Shown here in pieces: positions 1 through 7,516 of a stretch of 47,993 bases of DNA; within the stretch, counting starts at the first letter, position 1; every line of letters begins with the position of its first letter. The notes under the pieces are model-generated. The model had not been told where the DNA came from, did not search any database, and saw nothing but the letters and a program-made list of their open reading frames with translations. Made by a program: the position numbers and the translations under genes. Source of the DNA: Rhodothermaceae bacterium Tc-Br11_B2g6_7 (GTDB taxonomy: Bacteria > Bacteroidota > Rhodothermia > Rhodothermales > Salinibacteraceae); the NCBI GenBank assembly GCA_001564055.1, contig LKNB01000020.1, forward strand, positions 1 to 47,993. Reading direction: 5' to 3'.

Positions 1-210
1 CCTGGCGGACCACCTTCCCCCAGGGGAAGGCGAGGAAGTGGCGTCGGGCATAGGAATCGGCTCCCCCGGCCCGAGGCAACGAGCGCAACGACTCGCGACT
101 GAAAAGAGCAAACTGTCATACAGCGCGGGCCGAAGGTCATGCCCGTGGTACTGAGGGGGACCAGCGAAGCCTGCAAGACGCTCCCCTTACGCCGCTGTAG
201 CGGCACCGTC
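1..210. other. Hairpin-rich non-coding stretch, possible structured RNA (partial)
   Basis: No convincing ORF covers this segment on either strand, but it holds several short perfect stems: 13-20 with 23-30 (8 bp), 126-130 with 141-145, 156-159 plus 163-166 with 179-186, and 191-196 with 199-204. I compared it by eye with the signatures of RNase P RNA, tmRNA, SRP RNA and 6S RNA and could not match any. It may be the end of a structured RNA that starts outside the window, or a long leader of the aldolase gene. The remaining bases 211-354 become AT-rich and should contain the aldolase promoter. No element there is clear enough to assign. Confidence 0.3.
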
Positions 211-354
211 AGCCGATGATGCACCGCACATGCAAGCACGCCGTTGTTCGCCCCCTATTTCATGAAAGAATCTTTTGTATATTACAGCAATAATCAATCT
301 ACTGCATGACACGGAGCGCATCACCTTTACCGCACACCTAAGGAGGAATTACTT

Positions 355-1434
355 ATGGCTGAGGTCGCAACGTCACGTACTGTCGATATTCTGGGCGATG
401 AGGCAGGCAAGCTCTTGGAGCATACCTGCCAGACCATCCCCAAAGAGAACTTGCATCTGCCCGGCGGAGACTTCGTGGACCGCGTCTGGAAGGATTCAGA
501 CCGAAGCCCCCGCGTGCTGCGCGCCATGCAAACCCTCTTCAACCACGGGCGCCTGGGCGGCACCGGCTACATCTCCATTTTGCCGGTAGATCAGGGCATC
601 GAGCACTCTGCCGGGGCTTCGTTTGCCAAAAACCCCCGCTACTTCGACCCCGAGCACATCGTGGAGCTTGCGATTGAAGGGGGCTGCAACGCCATTGCCA
701 GCACCTACGGCGTGCTGGGCTCCATCGCGCGGAAGTACGCCCACAAGATTCCCTTCTTGCTGAAGTTTAACCACAACGAGCTGCTCTCCTACCCCAACAC
801 GTACGACCAGATTCCCTTTGCGCGCATCGACGATGCGTTCGATATGGGCTGCCTCGGCGTAGGGGCTACCGTCTACTTTGGCGCCGAAGAATCGAATCGC
901 CAGCTGCAAGAGGTATCGGAAGCGTTTGCCTATGCCCACGAGCTTGGCATGTTTACCGTGCTGTGGTGCTACGTGCGCAACTCGGGCTTCAAGATTGATG
1001 GGAAGAACTACGAAGCCAGCGCCGACCTGACGGGGCAGGCCAACCATCTGGGTGTGACCATCGAGGCGGACATCATCAAGCAGAAGCAGCCCACGCTGAA
1101 CGGCGGCTACAAGGCACTCAACACCGGCGACTCCAGCTACGGCAAGCTCGACGAGCGGATCTACACGGAGCTCGCCTCCGATCACCCGATCGACCTGACC
1201 CGCTACCAGGTAGCCAACTGCTACATGGGCCGCGCCGGGCTGATTAACTCCGGGGGCGCCTCCGGCAAGAACGACAAGCAGCAAGCCGTGCGCACCGCCG
1301 TCATCAACAAGCGCGCTGGCGGCATGGGCCTTATCTCCGGCCGCAAGGCGTTCCAGCGCCCGATGAAGGACGGGGTCGAGATCCTGAACGCGATCCAGGA
1401 CGTGTACCTGGATGATGCGATTACGATTGCGTAA
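355..1434 (+). CDS. fbaB: Class I fructose-bisphosphate aldolase (FbaB/DhnA family)
   Basis: This 359-residue protein should interconvert fructose 1,6-bisphosphate with dihydroxyacetone phosphate and glyceraldehyde 3-phosphate in the cytoplasm, through a Schiff-base lysine. It reads as a full-length member of the prokaryotic class I (DhnA/FbaB) family. The N-terminal part has the family's LPVDQGIEH segment near residue 80, followed by a TIM-barrel pattern including a PFLLKFNHN strand and the substrate-binding [12 protein letters not shown] segment near the C-terminus. The start is well defined: AGGAGG at 341-346 sits nine bases before the ATG. The gene stands alone, with a strong terminator 29 bases after its stop. 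The family also acts in gluconeogenesis. The family assignment is secure; the physiological direction cannot be read from sequence. Confidence 0.93.
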   Translation: MAEVATSRTVDILGDEAGKLLEHTCQTIPKENLHLPGGDFVDRVWKDSDRSPRVLRAMQTLFNHGRLGGTGYISILPVDQGIEHSAGASFAKNPRYFDPEHIVELAIEGGCNAIASTYGVLGSIARKYAHKIPFLLKFNHNELLSYPNTYDQIPFARIDDAFDMGCLGVGATVYFGAEESNRQLQEVSEAFAYAHELGMFTVLWCYVRNSGFKIDGKNYEASADLTGQANHLGVTIEADIIKQKQPTLNGGYKALNTGDSSYGKLDERIYTELASDHPIDLTRYQVANCYMGRAGLINSGGASGKNDKQQAVRTAVINKRAGGMGLISGRKAFQRPMKDGVEILNAIQDVYLDDAITIA

Positions 1435-1462
1435 GGACACTTGTCCGTGATACACCAGCACA

Positions 1463-1494
1463 GGCGCCCTGCTCGGTAGCGGGGCGCCTTTTTT
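1463..1494 (+). terminator. Rho-independent terminator of fbaB
   Basis: A seven-base GC stem (1463-1469 paired with 1482-1488), with a loop that can itself pair GCT with AGC, is followed directly by six T residues. It lies 29 bases after the aldolase stop codon and points in the same direction. Confidence 0.88.
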
Positions 1495-1639
1495 GTTGAT
1501 TGAAGGAGTTGATTGACGACCCGTGCGCATTAAGCGCCCCACTTTCGCACCTTTTTAGCTGGTCATCGGTGGCGATTGTCGTAGCCATCTGGTTCCTTAA
1601 TCCGTGTCTCGCTTCGTTTTCACCTGGCTCCCTTGGCCT

Positions 1640-2641
1640 ATGACTTCCCCACCTCTGACCCATGCACTGCCCTGGGGGGTGATGTTGGCGCTTGTTTTTG
1701 TGGCTGGCACCGCCTGGCCAGCCACTGCGCAAGAGGTACCCTTTCGCCTGGTGCATCAGGGCAATCTGCTGCCCGAAGGCACCGCGGTGGTGGTGCTGGA
1801 AGAAGCCGTCGACCCCAGCAGGACGGGACGTATCCAGCCACGATTCATCGACCAGGACGATTTCCCCCGGGATGCCGGCGCGATCTCGCTTCGCGATACG
1901 CTGAATACCCAGGGGCGCACCGATGCCACCTTTCCCCGCACACAGACGGCCCGGGTGCTGTATTTCTTGTATGCGCGCACCCCGGACGACACCATTTACT
2001 GGAGCTACAGCGCACAGGAGGACCAGCTCAAATTTGACGTGGTGGCTACCGGAGCGATGTCCGTAGCGCCTGCACCGGACGATGCCGCCGCGGAGTTGCG
2101 CCAATTGTTCTTCGAGACGGACGCCCCCGTTGCCGAAGCCCCACCGGTGGAGGCGGACCCCACCCCGGATACGACGCCTGCTGAAGTCCCAGAAGCAGCC
2201 CCCGTCCCTCCCCCGTCCGACGGCACCCTTGAAGCCCCCACGGATGTAGCCCCCGATACGGATGCCGCCCCCGCCGAGGAATCCCCCGATGCGGCCGCCG
2301 AGCCTTCCGCTCCTGGCACGACCCCTGACGGCCTCACCCTTGCGCTGGGGCTCCTCTCCGCGGTGCTGCTGGCGGCACTGCTTCTGCTCTACCGCCGCTA
2401 CCGCGCCCTGAAAGATGGCGTCAGCGATACGGACGTGATGCAGGCCGAACTGGCTGCCGCGCGGGAGCAGTTGCAGGACTACCGCCACTTAGAGGCCGAA
2501 CACAAAGCGCTGCAGGATAAGTACGAGACCGTACGCCAGCACTGCGATACGCTGCTGAAGCAACACGACCGGCTGCGGGCGCAACTGCAGGAGGCCCAGG
2601 CGGCATCCCCGGAGGCTCCAGACCAGCCTCCCCGCGCATGA
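1640..2641 (+). CDS. Secreted/membrane-anchored protein with C-terminal coiled coil, unknown function
   Basis: I do not recognise a named family. The 333-residue product starts with a signal peptide (hydrophobic run near residues 12-28, then ATAQ). A globular beta-type segment follows to about residue 150, then a Pro/Ala/Asp-rich linker to about 235. One membrane helix lies near 240-262, followed by a cytoplasmic-type coiled coil rich in Glu, Gln, Leu and Arg to the end. So the N-terminal domain is probably periplasmic and the coiled coil cytosolic. ATG 1640 was chosen because it starts the signal peptide; GTG 1604 is possible in frame. The stop overlaps the next ATG (ATGA at 2638), so it is translationally coupled to the DUF2752 gene. 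The acidic linker fits a halophile. Confidence 0.75.
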   Translation: MTSPPLTHALPWGVMLALVFVAGTAWPATAQEVPFRLVHQGNLLPEGTAVVVLEEAVDPSRTGRIQPRFIDQDDFPRDAGAISLRDTLNTQGRTDATFPRTQTARVLYFLYARTPDDTIYWSYSAQEDQLKFDVVATGAMSVAPAPDDAAAELRQLFFETDAPVAEAPPVEADPTPDTTPAEVPEAAPVPPPSDGTLEAPTDVAPDTDAAPAEESPDAAAEPSAPGTTPDGLTLALGLLSAVLLAALLLLYRRYRALKDGVSDTDVMQAELAAAREQLQDYRHLEAEHKALQDKYETVRQHCDTLLKQHDRLRAQLQEAQAASPEAPDQPPRA

Positions 2642-2952
2642 TCCGCCAGCTACCCCACGTGCTGCGTACCCTGTCGCCCGAGGCCTATCTCTGGGCGGTC
2701 GCCCTCGTCGTGCTTGCCGCTACCGACCCTACCACCCCGCCGCTACTCCGCCTCTGCCCGCTTGACCTGATGGGCCTTACCTTCTGCCCGGGCTGCGGGC
2801 TGGGCCGGGCCGTAGCTCATCTGTTGCAGGGCGCCTGGGCCGCATCCTGGGCGCTGCACCCGCTCGCCGGACCGACTGTACTGATCCTCGGGGCCCGCAT
2901 CGGCCAGCTGGCACACGAAGCCGCGCGCGCCTCCACGCCATCCTCGTCCTGA
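2638..2952 (+). CDS. DUF2752 membrane protein
   Basis: This 104-residue protein carries the hallmark of the DUF2752 family: an FCPGCGLGRA motif around residues 44-53 between two hydrophobic segments, followed by an ALHPLAGP stretch like the family's NPLA turn. Two or three membrane helices are expected. The biochemical role of the family is not known to me; the CPGC pair suggests a metal or redox site at the membrane, which is inference. It overlaps the preceding gene by four bases and is followed 11 bases later by a TM2 protein. DUF2752 and TM2 genes often sit together in Bacteroidota-like genomes, so the trio is probably one operon. Confidence 0.85.
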   Translation: MIRQLPHVLRTLSPEAYLWAVALVVLAATDPTTPPLLRLCPLDLMGLTFCPGCGLGRAVAHLLQGAWAASWALHPLAGPTVLILGARIGQLAHEAARASTPSSS

Positions 2953-2963
2953 TCTGCTTGCTC

Positions 2964-3368
2964 ATGTCCCGCGTCCTGAAGTTGCTCCCCGAACTGGAAG
3001 GCGACGAACAGCTCTACGTGGCCCGCCTCATGAAGGAGATGAGTGATGAACAGGCGGAGCAGTTTGCCCACATTTACCGGCAGCGCCGGCGCAACCCCAC
3101 CCTCACCCTCGGCCTCGCCCTCATCGGGTTTGCTGGATTTGCTGGCATCCATCGGTTTGGGCTGGAGCAGATCCTGATGGGCCTGCTCTACCTCTTCACA
3201 GCCGGCCTCTGCTTCATCGGGACGATCGTCGACCTCTTCCGCTACCAGGGCCTGACCTTCGAATACAATCGCAAAAAGGCGGACGAAGTGGCGCTACTGG
3301 TGGCACGCACCTTTCCCACATCTTCTGGCGATACTGACCACCTTCCACCAGGTGAGGCTGCGACGTAG
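2964..3368 (+). CDS. TM2 domain-containing membrane protein
   Basis: The 134-residue product has a soluble, charged N-terminus (about 1-45) and then a TM2 domain: a first helix with GFAGFAGIHRFGL, a short turn, and a second helix ending in the typical IVDLF motif near residue 90. A short hydrophilic tail follows. TM2 proteins are small two-helix membrane proteins without a settled function in bacteria. ATG 2964 is preferred over TTG 2958. It is the third gene of the cluster starting at 1640, 11 bases behind the DUF2752 gene, and no terminator is visible between them. Confidence 0.85.
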   Translation: MSRVLKLLPELEGDEQLYVARLMKEMSDEQAEQFAHIYRQRRRNPTLTLGLALIGFAGFAGIHRFGLEQILMGLLYLFTAGLCFIGTIVDLFRYQGLTFEYNRKKADEVALLVARTFPTSSGDTDHLPPGEAAT

Positions 3369-3672
3369 CAAACAAGGAGGCACCTTTACATTCTCCTGCC
3401 GCTTACTGTCGACTGGAGAAACGCCCTGTACTATTTACGCGGAAATTCAATCAGGAAAGCAGGACAGAAGACATCCCCCTTTTCTCTATCCTGATTTTAC
3501 TCTTAATTTACACAGGAGTGTTTACTTTTCAGTAAGTGAGCCCGTAGTATGGCATGGTTATTTCTGCCTACCCACTCCTAAACTCCACATGCTGAAAGAT
3601 CCGCTGTAAGGGTAAATCGCGCCACCCCACCTCAGTCATCGCGATCCCTGCCTTAGTATTTCTACATATATA
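3369..3672 (+). other. AT-richer intergenic region upstream of the Nramp-like gene
   Basis: These 304 bases have visibly lower GC than the flanks and contain TTAATTTA and TATATATA tracts just before the next ATG. They probably hold the promoter of the transporter pair. One inverted repeat (listed separately) is the only regular structure I see. The reading frame across 3352-3609 lacks any recognisable protein feature and is not called. Confidence 0.5.
3522..3535. promoter_or_regulatory. Inverted repeat TTACT-N4-AGTAA, candidate operator
   Basis: A perfect five-base inverted repeat with a four-base spacer lies 138 bases before the Nramp-like start codon, in the AT-rich leader. Its size suits a dimeric repressor. 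It does not resemble the MntR or Fur boxes I know, so no regulator can be named. Confidence 0.3.
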
Positions 3673-4920
3673 ATGAAAGAAATTATAGCAAACTTCTTCG
3701 ACAAGTATGGTCTGTCATTCGTTATGGTCGCGAGCTACTTTGGCTCGGGATCCATCTTTATCGCTACACAAGCTGGGGTCGAGTATGGGTATGTGTTGAT
3801 CTGGGCGGTTATTGGCGCGGTGCTGCTTGGCTTTATGGCGCAGGACATGAGCGCGCGCCTCGGCATCTTCGGGGACACCTTGATGTCGTTCATCCGACGT
3901 AAATTGGGGAAGAACGGTGCCCTCATCATTGCGCTCTTCCTATCGATTGGCTGTATCGCCTGGACACTCGCGCTGACAGCTGCCGTCGGCAAAAGCGTTG
4001 AGGTGTTGACGGACGGCGCCCTTCTCTGGCAACCGCTGGCGGTGGTTACGGGCCTGTGCGCCATCATCGTGGGCATCCTGAATTATGACCACGTGGAGAA
4101 GGTGATGACGGCCATGATGTTTTTGCTGCTCATCCTCTACCTCGTTGTGGCCGGCGCAAGCGGCCCTTCCGTGCCTGACATTGCCGCCGGGTTTATCCCC
4201 GCAATCCCTGATGTGGGGGCAATGGTGCTGGGCGCGGCCATCCTGGGGACCACCGCGCTGTGGCCCAACTTCTTCCTGGAGTCCATCCTCGTACGTCGTA
4301 AAGGGTGGAACGAGCAGAAGCACGTCCGCATGATGCGCATCGACCTGGCGATGGGCTACACAGTAGGTGGGTTGATTACGCTGGCCATCATCATCGTGGC
4401 GGCGGCGGTATTGCGCCCGGCCGGCTACACGGAGCTGTCGTCGTTTGTCGCCCCCGGTGAGGCGCTGGAGATTGTACTGGGGCAGTGGGCGATGATTGTT
4501 TTCTTGCTGGGCGTAATCGCGGCGGCGTTCAACAGCATCATTCCCATCATGTGGACGGTGCCGTTTATGATCTTGGAGGCGCTCGACATCGACCACCAGG
4601 ATGGCAGTAGCAATGCGTTTAAGCTCATCTTCGCAGGTGGCATTCTGATCGGCATGTTTTCCCCGCTCGTTGCCTACGTTACGGGACTGAGCGTAGTAGA
4701 AATGGTGACCCTCTTCCCGGCCTATAACGGCGTCTTTGGGCTGCCTGTGACCGCGGCCTTGCTCTTCTGGGCGGTGAATGACCAGCGGGTGATGGGGGAG
4801 CGGACGAACACCTGGAAGCTTAACCTGGCCAACATCATCCTCGTGCTCTTCTCGGGCTACATTGCCATCAACTCCGGCCGTGGTGTGTTGGAGGCCATCT
4901 TCGGCGGTATGCTCTCGTAG
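3673..4920 (+). CDS. Nramp-family-like transporter with non-canonical metal site
   Basis: The 415-residue, roughly eleven-helix protein has the overall Nramp (LeuT-fold) pattern: TM1 followed by QAG..YGY..IW and a QDMSARLG loop like the QRLAARLG of MntH. Canonical Nramp proteins bind Mn/Fe with DPGN in TM1 and MPH in TM6. Here TM1 reads YFGSGS (residues 22-27), without the Asp and Asn, and TM6 reads LWPN (196-199), replacing Met and His. It is therefore an Nramp relative, but substrate and coupling may differ. It starts at an ATG after an AT-rich leader and is followed 36 bases later by a TauE/SafE transporter gene, probably in the same transcript. Fold assignment is firm; calling it a divalent-metal importer would be unsafe. 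Confidence 0.8.
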   Translation: MKEIIANFFDKYGLSFVMVASYFGSGSIFIATQAGVEYGYVLIWAVIGAVLLGFMAQDMSARLGIFGDTLMSFIRRKLGKNGALIIALFLSIGCIAWTLALTAAVGKSVEVLTDGALLWQPLAVVTGLCAIIVGILNYDHVEKVMTAMMFLLLILYLVVAGASGPSVPDIAAGFIPAIPDVGAMVLGAAILGTTALWPNFFLESILVRRKGWNEQKHVRMMRIDLAMGYTVGGLITLAIIIVAAAVLRPAGYTELSSFVAPGEALEIVLGQWAMIVFLLGVIAAAFNSIIPIMWTVPFMILEALDIDHQDGSSNAFKLIFAGGILIGMFSPLVAYVTGLSVVEMVTLFPAYNGVFGLPVTAALLFWAVNDQRVMGERTNTWKLNLANIILVLFSGYIAINSGRGVLEAIFGGMLS

Positions 4921-4956
4921 CATGCGCCTGCCTCCCCTCATGCGGCGGAGACCACC

Positions 4957-5754
4957 ATGGGACTTGACATTGGACTCGGCCTTGCCCTGCTGCTGGTCGC
5001 CATTGCGCTGATCGGCGGAGCCTGCATCACCACCATTGGGCCCGGTGGCATTTTCGTCACGATCGCGCTGTTTGCCCTCCTCCCGCTGGACCCCTCCACC
5101 GTGGCGGGAACGGCCAGCGCCACGTTTATCGCGACGGGTATGGTGGGAAGCCTGGGCTATCTGCGCTCGGGGCAGCTGACGGGGAAGGTGGCCGGGCAGG
5201 CAGCCCTGGTGCTCAGCCTGTCATCTATAGTCGGGGCGTTCAGCGGTGCGCAGATTAACACGCTGCTGGATGCCGGGACGTTTGCCGTCCTGCTGGGCCT
5301 GTTTGTGCTCGCAACGGGGGGCCTCATCTTGTACCGGCAGCATGAGGTGCTGGCGCCGGAGTCTCGGCTGCAGCTGGCCACCTGGCGCGGTTGGGGCCTG
5401 CTGGCCCTCGTAGGCGTATGCGTGGGCCTCCCGGGCGGACTGCTCGGCGTAGGCGGACCGGTGCTGGCTGTACCCCTCCTTGTGGTGCTGGGCGTGCCCA
5501 TGCTGATGGCCGTAGCGCTGGCGCAGGTGCAATCCATCTTTATCTCGGGCATGGCCACGTTCGGCTACGCGCTGCACGGTGCCATCGACTGGGGCCTGGC
5601 GGTGCTGGTGGGGGTGCCGCTGCTCGTCGGGACGATAGCGGGATGGTACGTGGCGCAACGCATCGCCCCTGAACGGTTGAAGGTAGGGCTGGCGCTGGTA
5701 CTGATCGTGCTGGGCCTCTACCTGATGGCAGGAGGCGCGACACCGGGCGGCTAA
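4957..5754 (+). CDS. TauE/SafE family membrane transporter
   Basis: This 265-residue protein has about eight hydrophobic segments and the two-repeat layout of the TauE/SafE (DUF81) family. An N-terminal ACITTIGPGGIF region has a counterpart in the second half, GGLLGVGGPVLAVPLLV near residues 158-176. Family members are linked to export of sulfite, sulfoacetate and related organosulfur anions, but many are of unknown substrate. It is complete compared with the usual 240-270 residues. It lies 36 bases behind the Nramp-like gene in the same direction, with no terminator between, so the two transporters may serve one process. No sulfur-metabolism gene is nearby to confirm the substrate. Confidence 0.88.
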   Translation: MGLDIGLGLALLLVAIALIGGACITTIGPGGIFVTIALFALLPLDPSTVAGTASATFIATGMVGSLGYLRSGQLTGKVAGQAALVLSLSSIVGAFSGAQINTLLDAGTFAVLLGLFVLATGGLILYRQHEVLAPESRLQLATWRGWGLLALVGVCVGLPGGLLGVGGPVLAVPLLVVLGVPMLMAVALAQVQSIFISGMATFGYALHGAIDWGLAVLVGVPLLVGTIAGWYVAQRIAPERLKVGLALVLIVLGLYLMAGGATPGG

Positions 5755-5908
5755 GCACGGACGGTGCCGCACTTGTTCGTCCTCCCTCTTCGGATCACCT
5801 GCGAGGCGCTCGCAGGAACATCCGTTTGCTACAATTCATTCGCGGACCGACGGCTTTTGTGCGGTTTTATCCGCCTTCACTTCCTGCTGACGCTCCTCCC
5901 GGGTTCCT

Positions 5909-7501
5909 ATGCTGCGTGCGGCCACCGCTTCCCTTCACACGCACCTTCTGGCGGCATTTCCTGCTGAACAGGCGCACAGCCCAGAGGTCCTCGCAGCCGA
6001 AGGAATGCCTGCCGCCATCTGCCATTTTCTGGAGCAGACGCTGGCCCACCGGGCCGAGATGGAAACGCGGCAACTGGCCTCGAGCTGGTTTGACGCGCAG
6101 CACCCAGATGTGCAGCCGGCGCGCAAAGCGTTCGTCCGCGCGCTGGCCGCTCACGGGCAAATCCCAGGCGACAAGTGGAGCCCCACTACGCAGCAGGTGA
6201 TCCGGCAGCTGCTATCCTACCTCGTGCGCCCGGTACCTACACTTCTCAACTTCGTGTTTCAGGGGAAGCGCACCACCCTTTCAGCCGGTACCGTGCTACA
6301 GCGCATGGGCTACTTTGCGCCGTACCCGTACCTGCGCGATGCGCTGCGCGACGACGTGGAGGGCGACCTACAGCAGGGCGTCGACCGCGAGCGGCTGGCG
6401 GCTGTCCTGCGCCCGGCTGACCGTGCACAGACTGAAACCTATGCCCCCGGTGACTGGGCCGATCACTTCGCGCCGCTCTTCGCGCTGTACGCCCTGGTGG
6501 ACCAAGACCATCCGCCAGTGCCCACCGAGCTGCTCTGTGCGGCGTTTGAAGATAAAACGATGGAGCACCTCGCCGAGCGCCTCCGCGGCACAGAAAACGA
6601 GCACTTCACGCAGAAGGCGCTACGTGAAGTGCTGAAGCAACCCCGCACGCTACCGCCTCCGGCTCCGGCAGACGACCCCGTCTTTGCGCCGGAAGCCGAC
6701 GTTGATGATTCGGCTGACATGGCGCCAGGACCCAATCCGCAGAACGAGCAGCCGCCTGTGCCGCAGAACTCCCGGAATGCACGTACGGCGCCTACGACAG
6801 ATGACGCAGACGCCCCCCTTGGCAAGCCCGCCCCTGCCCCAGAAGCCTCATCCGCAGAAGCCTCATCCCCGCCAGCCGCTGAAGCGCCCCCCCGCCCGAA
6901 GCCCGCGCCCAGCGACCCCGCTGCAGCTGACGTGCCCAAGCAGAAAGCACCAACCCCAGAGGCCCCCGCGGACGCGAAGCCTTCAAGTCCCGCGGAGGAA
7001 AAATCCGTGGAGGAAAAGCCCGCGGAACGCGCGGATCCGGAACCCGCCCCTTCCGCACCGGCGCGTGATGAACCGAAACCGCTCTGGCAGCGGTTTCAGC
7101 GGGCCACCGCCGATGCACCCGCTGAGGGCCCACCCGCAGATAACACGAGCGACCGGCCCCGCTGGCAGCAGTTTGCCCCAACGGGCGGTGACACTTCCCG
7201 TGCCGCAACGGCGCAGCGGGATGCCGAGATTGTGCGCACGGAGCCTATCGACCCACTGGAGCGCCGCCTCCTCGGCGAGAAAGCCGCCAAGCACCGCGAC
7301 TTCTTCGTGGAGACGCTCTTTCAGGGCTCCCCTCAAGGGTACCATGCCGTGCTCCAGCGCCTGGATGCCGCCGACTCCTGGGCGGAGGCGTCGCAGATCA
7401 TCGCCAGCGATGTCTTTCGCGCCCACAGCGTCAACATCTACAGCGACCCGGCGGTGCTCTTTACCGACCTGATCGAAGCGCGCTTCCGGCAAAATACGTA
7501 A
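5909..7501 (+). CDS. Conserved-looking protein with long Pro/Ala-rich linker, unknown function
   Basis: I cannot name this 530-residue cytoplasmic-looking protein; there is no signal peptide or membrane helix. Residues 1-235 form a largely helical domain. Residues 236-385 are a low-complexity Pro/Ala/Glu/Asp linker. Two short copies of a W-Q-x-F motif follow (PLWQRFQ near 390 and PRWQQFA near 418). Residues 435-530 form a compact helical domain ending in VNIYSDPAVLFTDLIEARF. That last domain resembles C-terminal domains of uncharacterised Bacteroidota proteins known to me only as hypothetical; I could not verify this. It is convergent with the propionyl-CoA synthetase gene, whose stop lies 15 bases away. 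The acidic disordered linker and repeated W-motifs suggest a scaffold or adaptor, which is inference. Confidence 0.8.
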   Translation: MLRAATASLHTHLLAAFPAEQAHSPEVLAAEGMPAAICHFLEQTLAHRAEMETRQLASSWFDAQHPDVQPARKAFVRALAAHGQIPGDKWSPTTQQVIRQLLSYLVRPVPTLLNFVFQGKRTTLSAGTVLQRMGYFAPYPYLRDALRDDVEGDLQQGVDRERLAAVLRPADRAQTETYAPGDWADHFAPLFALYALVDQDHPPVPTELLCAAFEDKTMEHLAERLRGTENEHFTQKALREVLKQPRTLPPPAPADDPVFAPEADVDDSADMAPGPNPQNEQPPVPQNSRNARTAPTTDDADAPLGKPAPAPEASSAEASSPPAAEAPPRPKPAPSDPAAADVPKQKAPTPEAPADAKPSSPAEEKSVEEKPAERADPEPAPSAPARDEPKPLWQRFQRATADAPAEGPPADNTSDRPRWQQFAPTGGDTSRAATAQRDAEIVRTEPIDPLERRLLGEKAAKHRDFFVETLFQGSPQGYHAVLQRLDAADSWAEASQIIASDVFRAHSVNIYSDPAVLFTDLIEARFRQNT

Positions 7502-7516
7502 GTTCGTTCTGCACCC

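Noticed and set aside
76..89. GCAACGAGCGCAAC, identical to a universally conserved 16S rRNA segment
   Set aside because: The flanking bases do not match 16S rRNA on either side and there is no rRNA structure around it; the match is short and probably chance.
496..1542. Long open frame antisense to the aldolase gene
   Set aside because: It is a mirror of the codon bias of a well-identified gene and has no protein features.
3352..3609. 85-codon frame in the AT-rich gap
   Set aside because: No start signal, no domain, no codon bias like that of neighbours.
3940..4941. 333-codon frame antisense to the Nramp-like gene
   Set aside because: His/Arg-rich composition typical of antisense shadows; the plus strand encodes a clear membrane protein.
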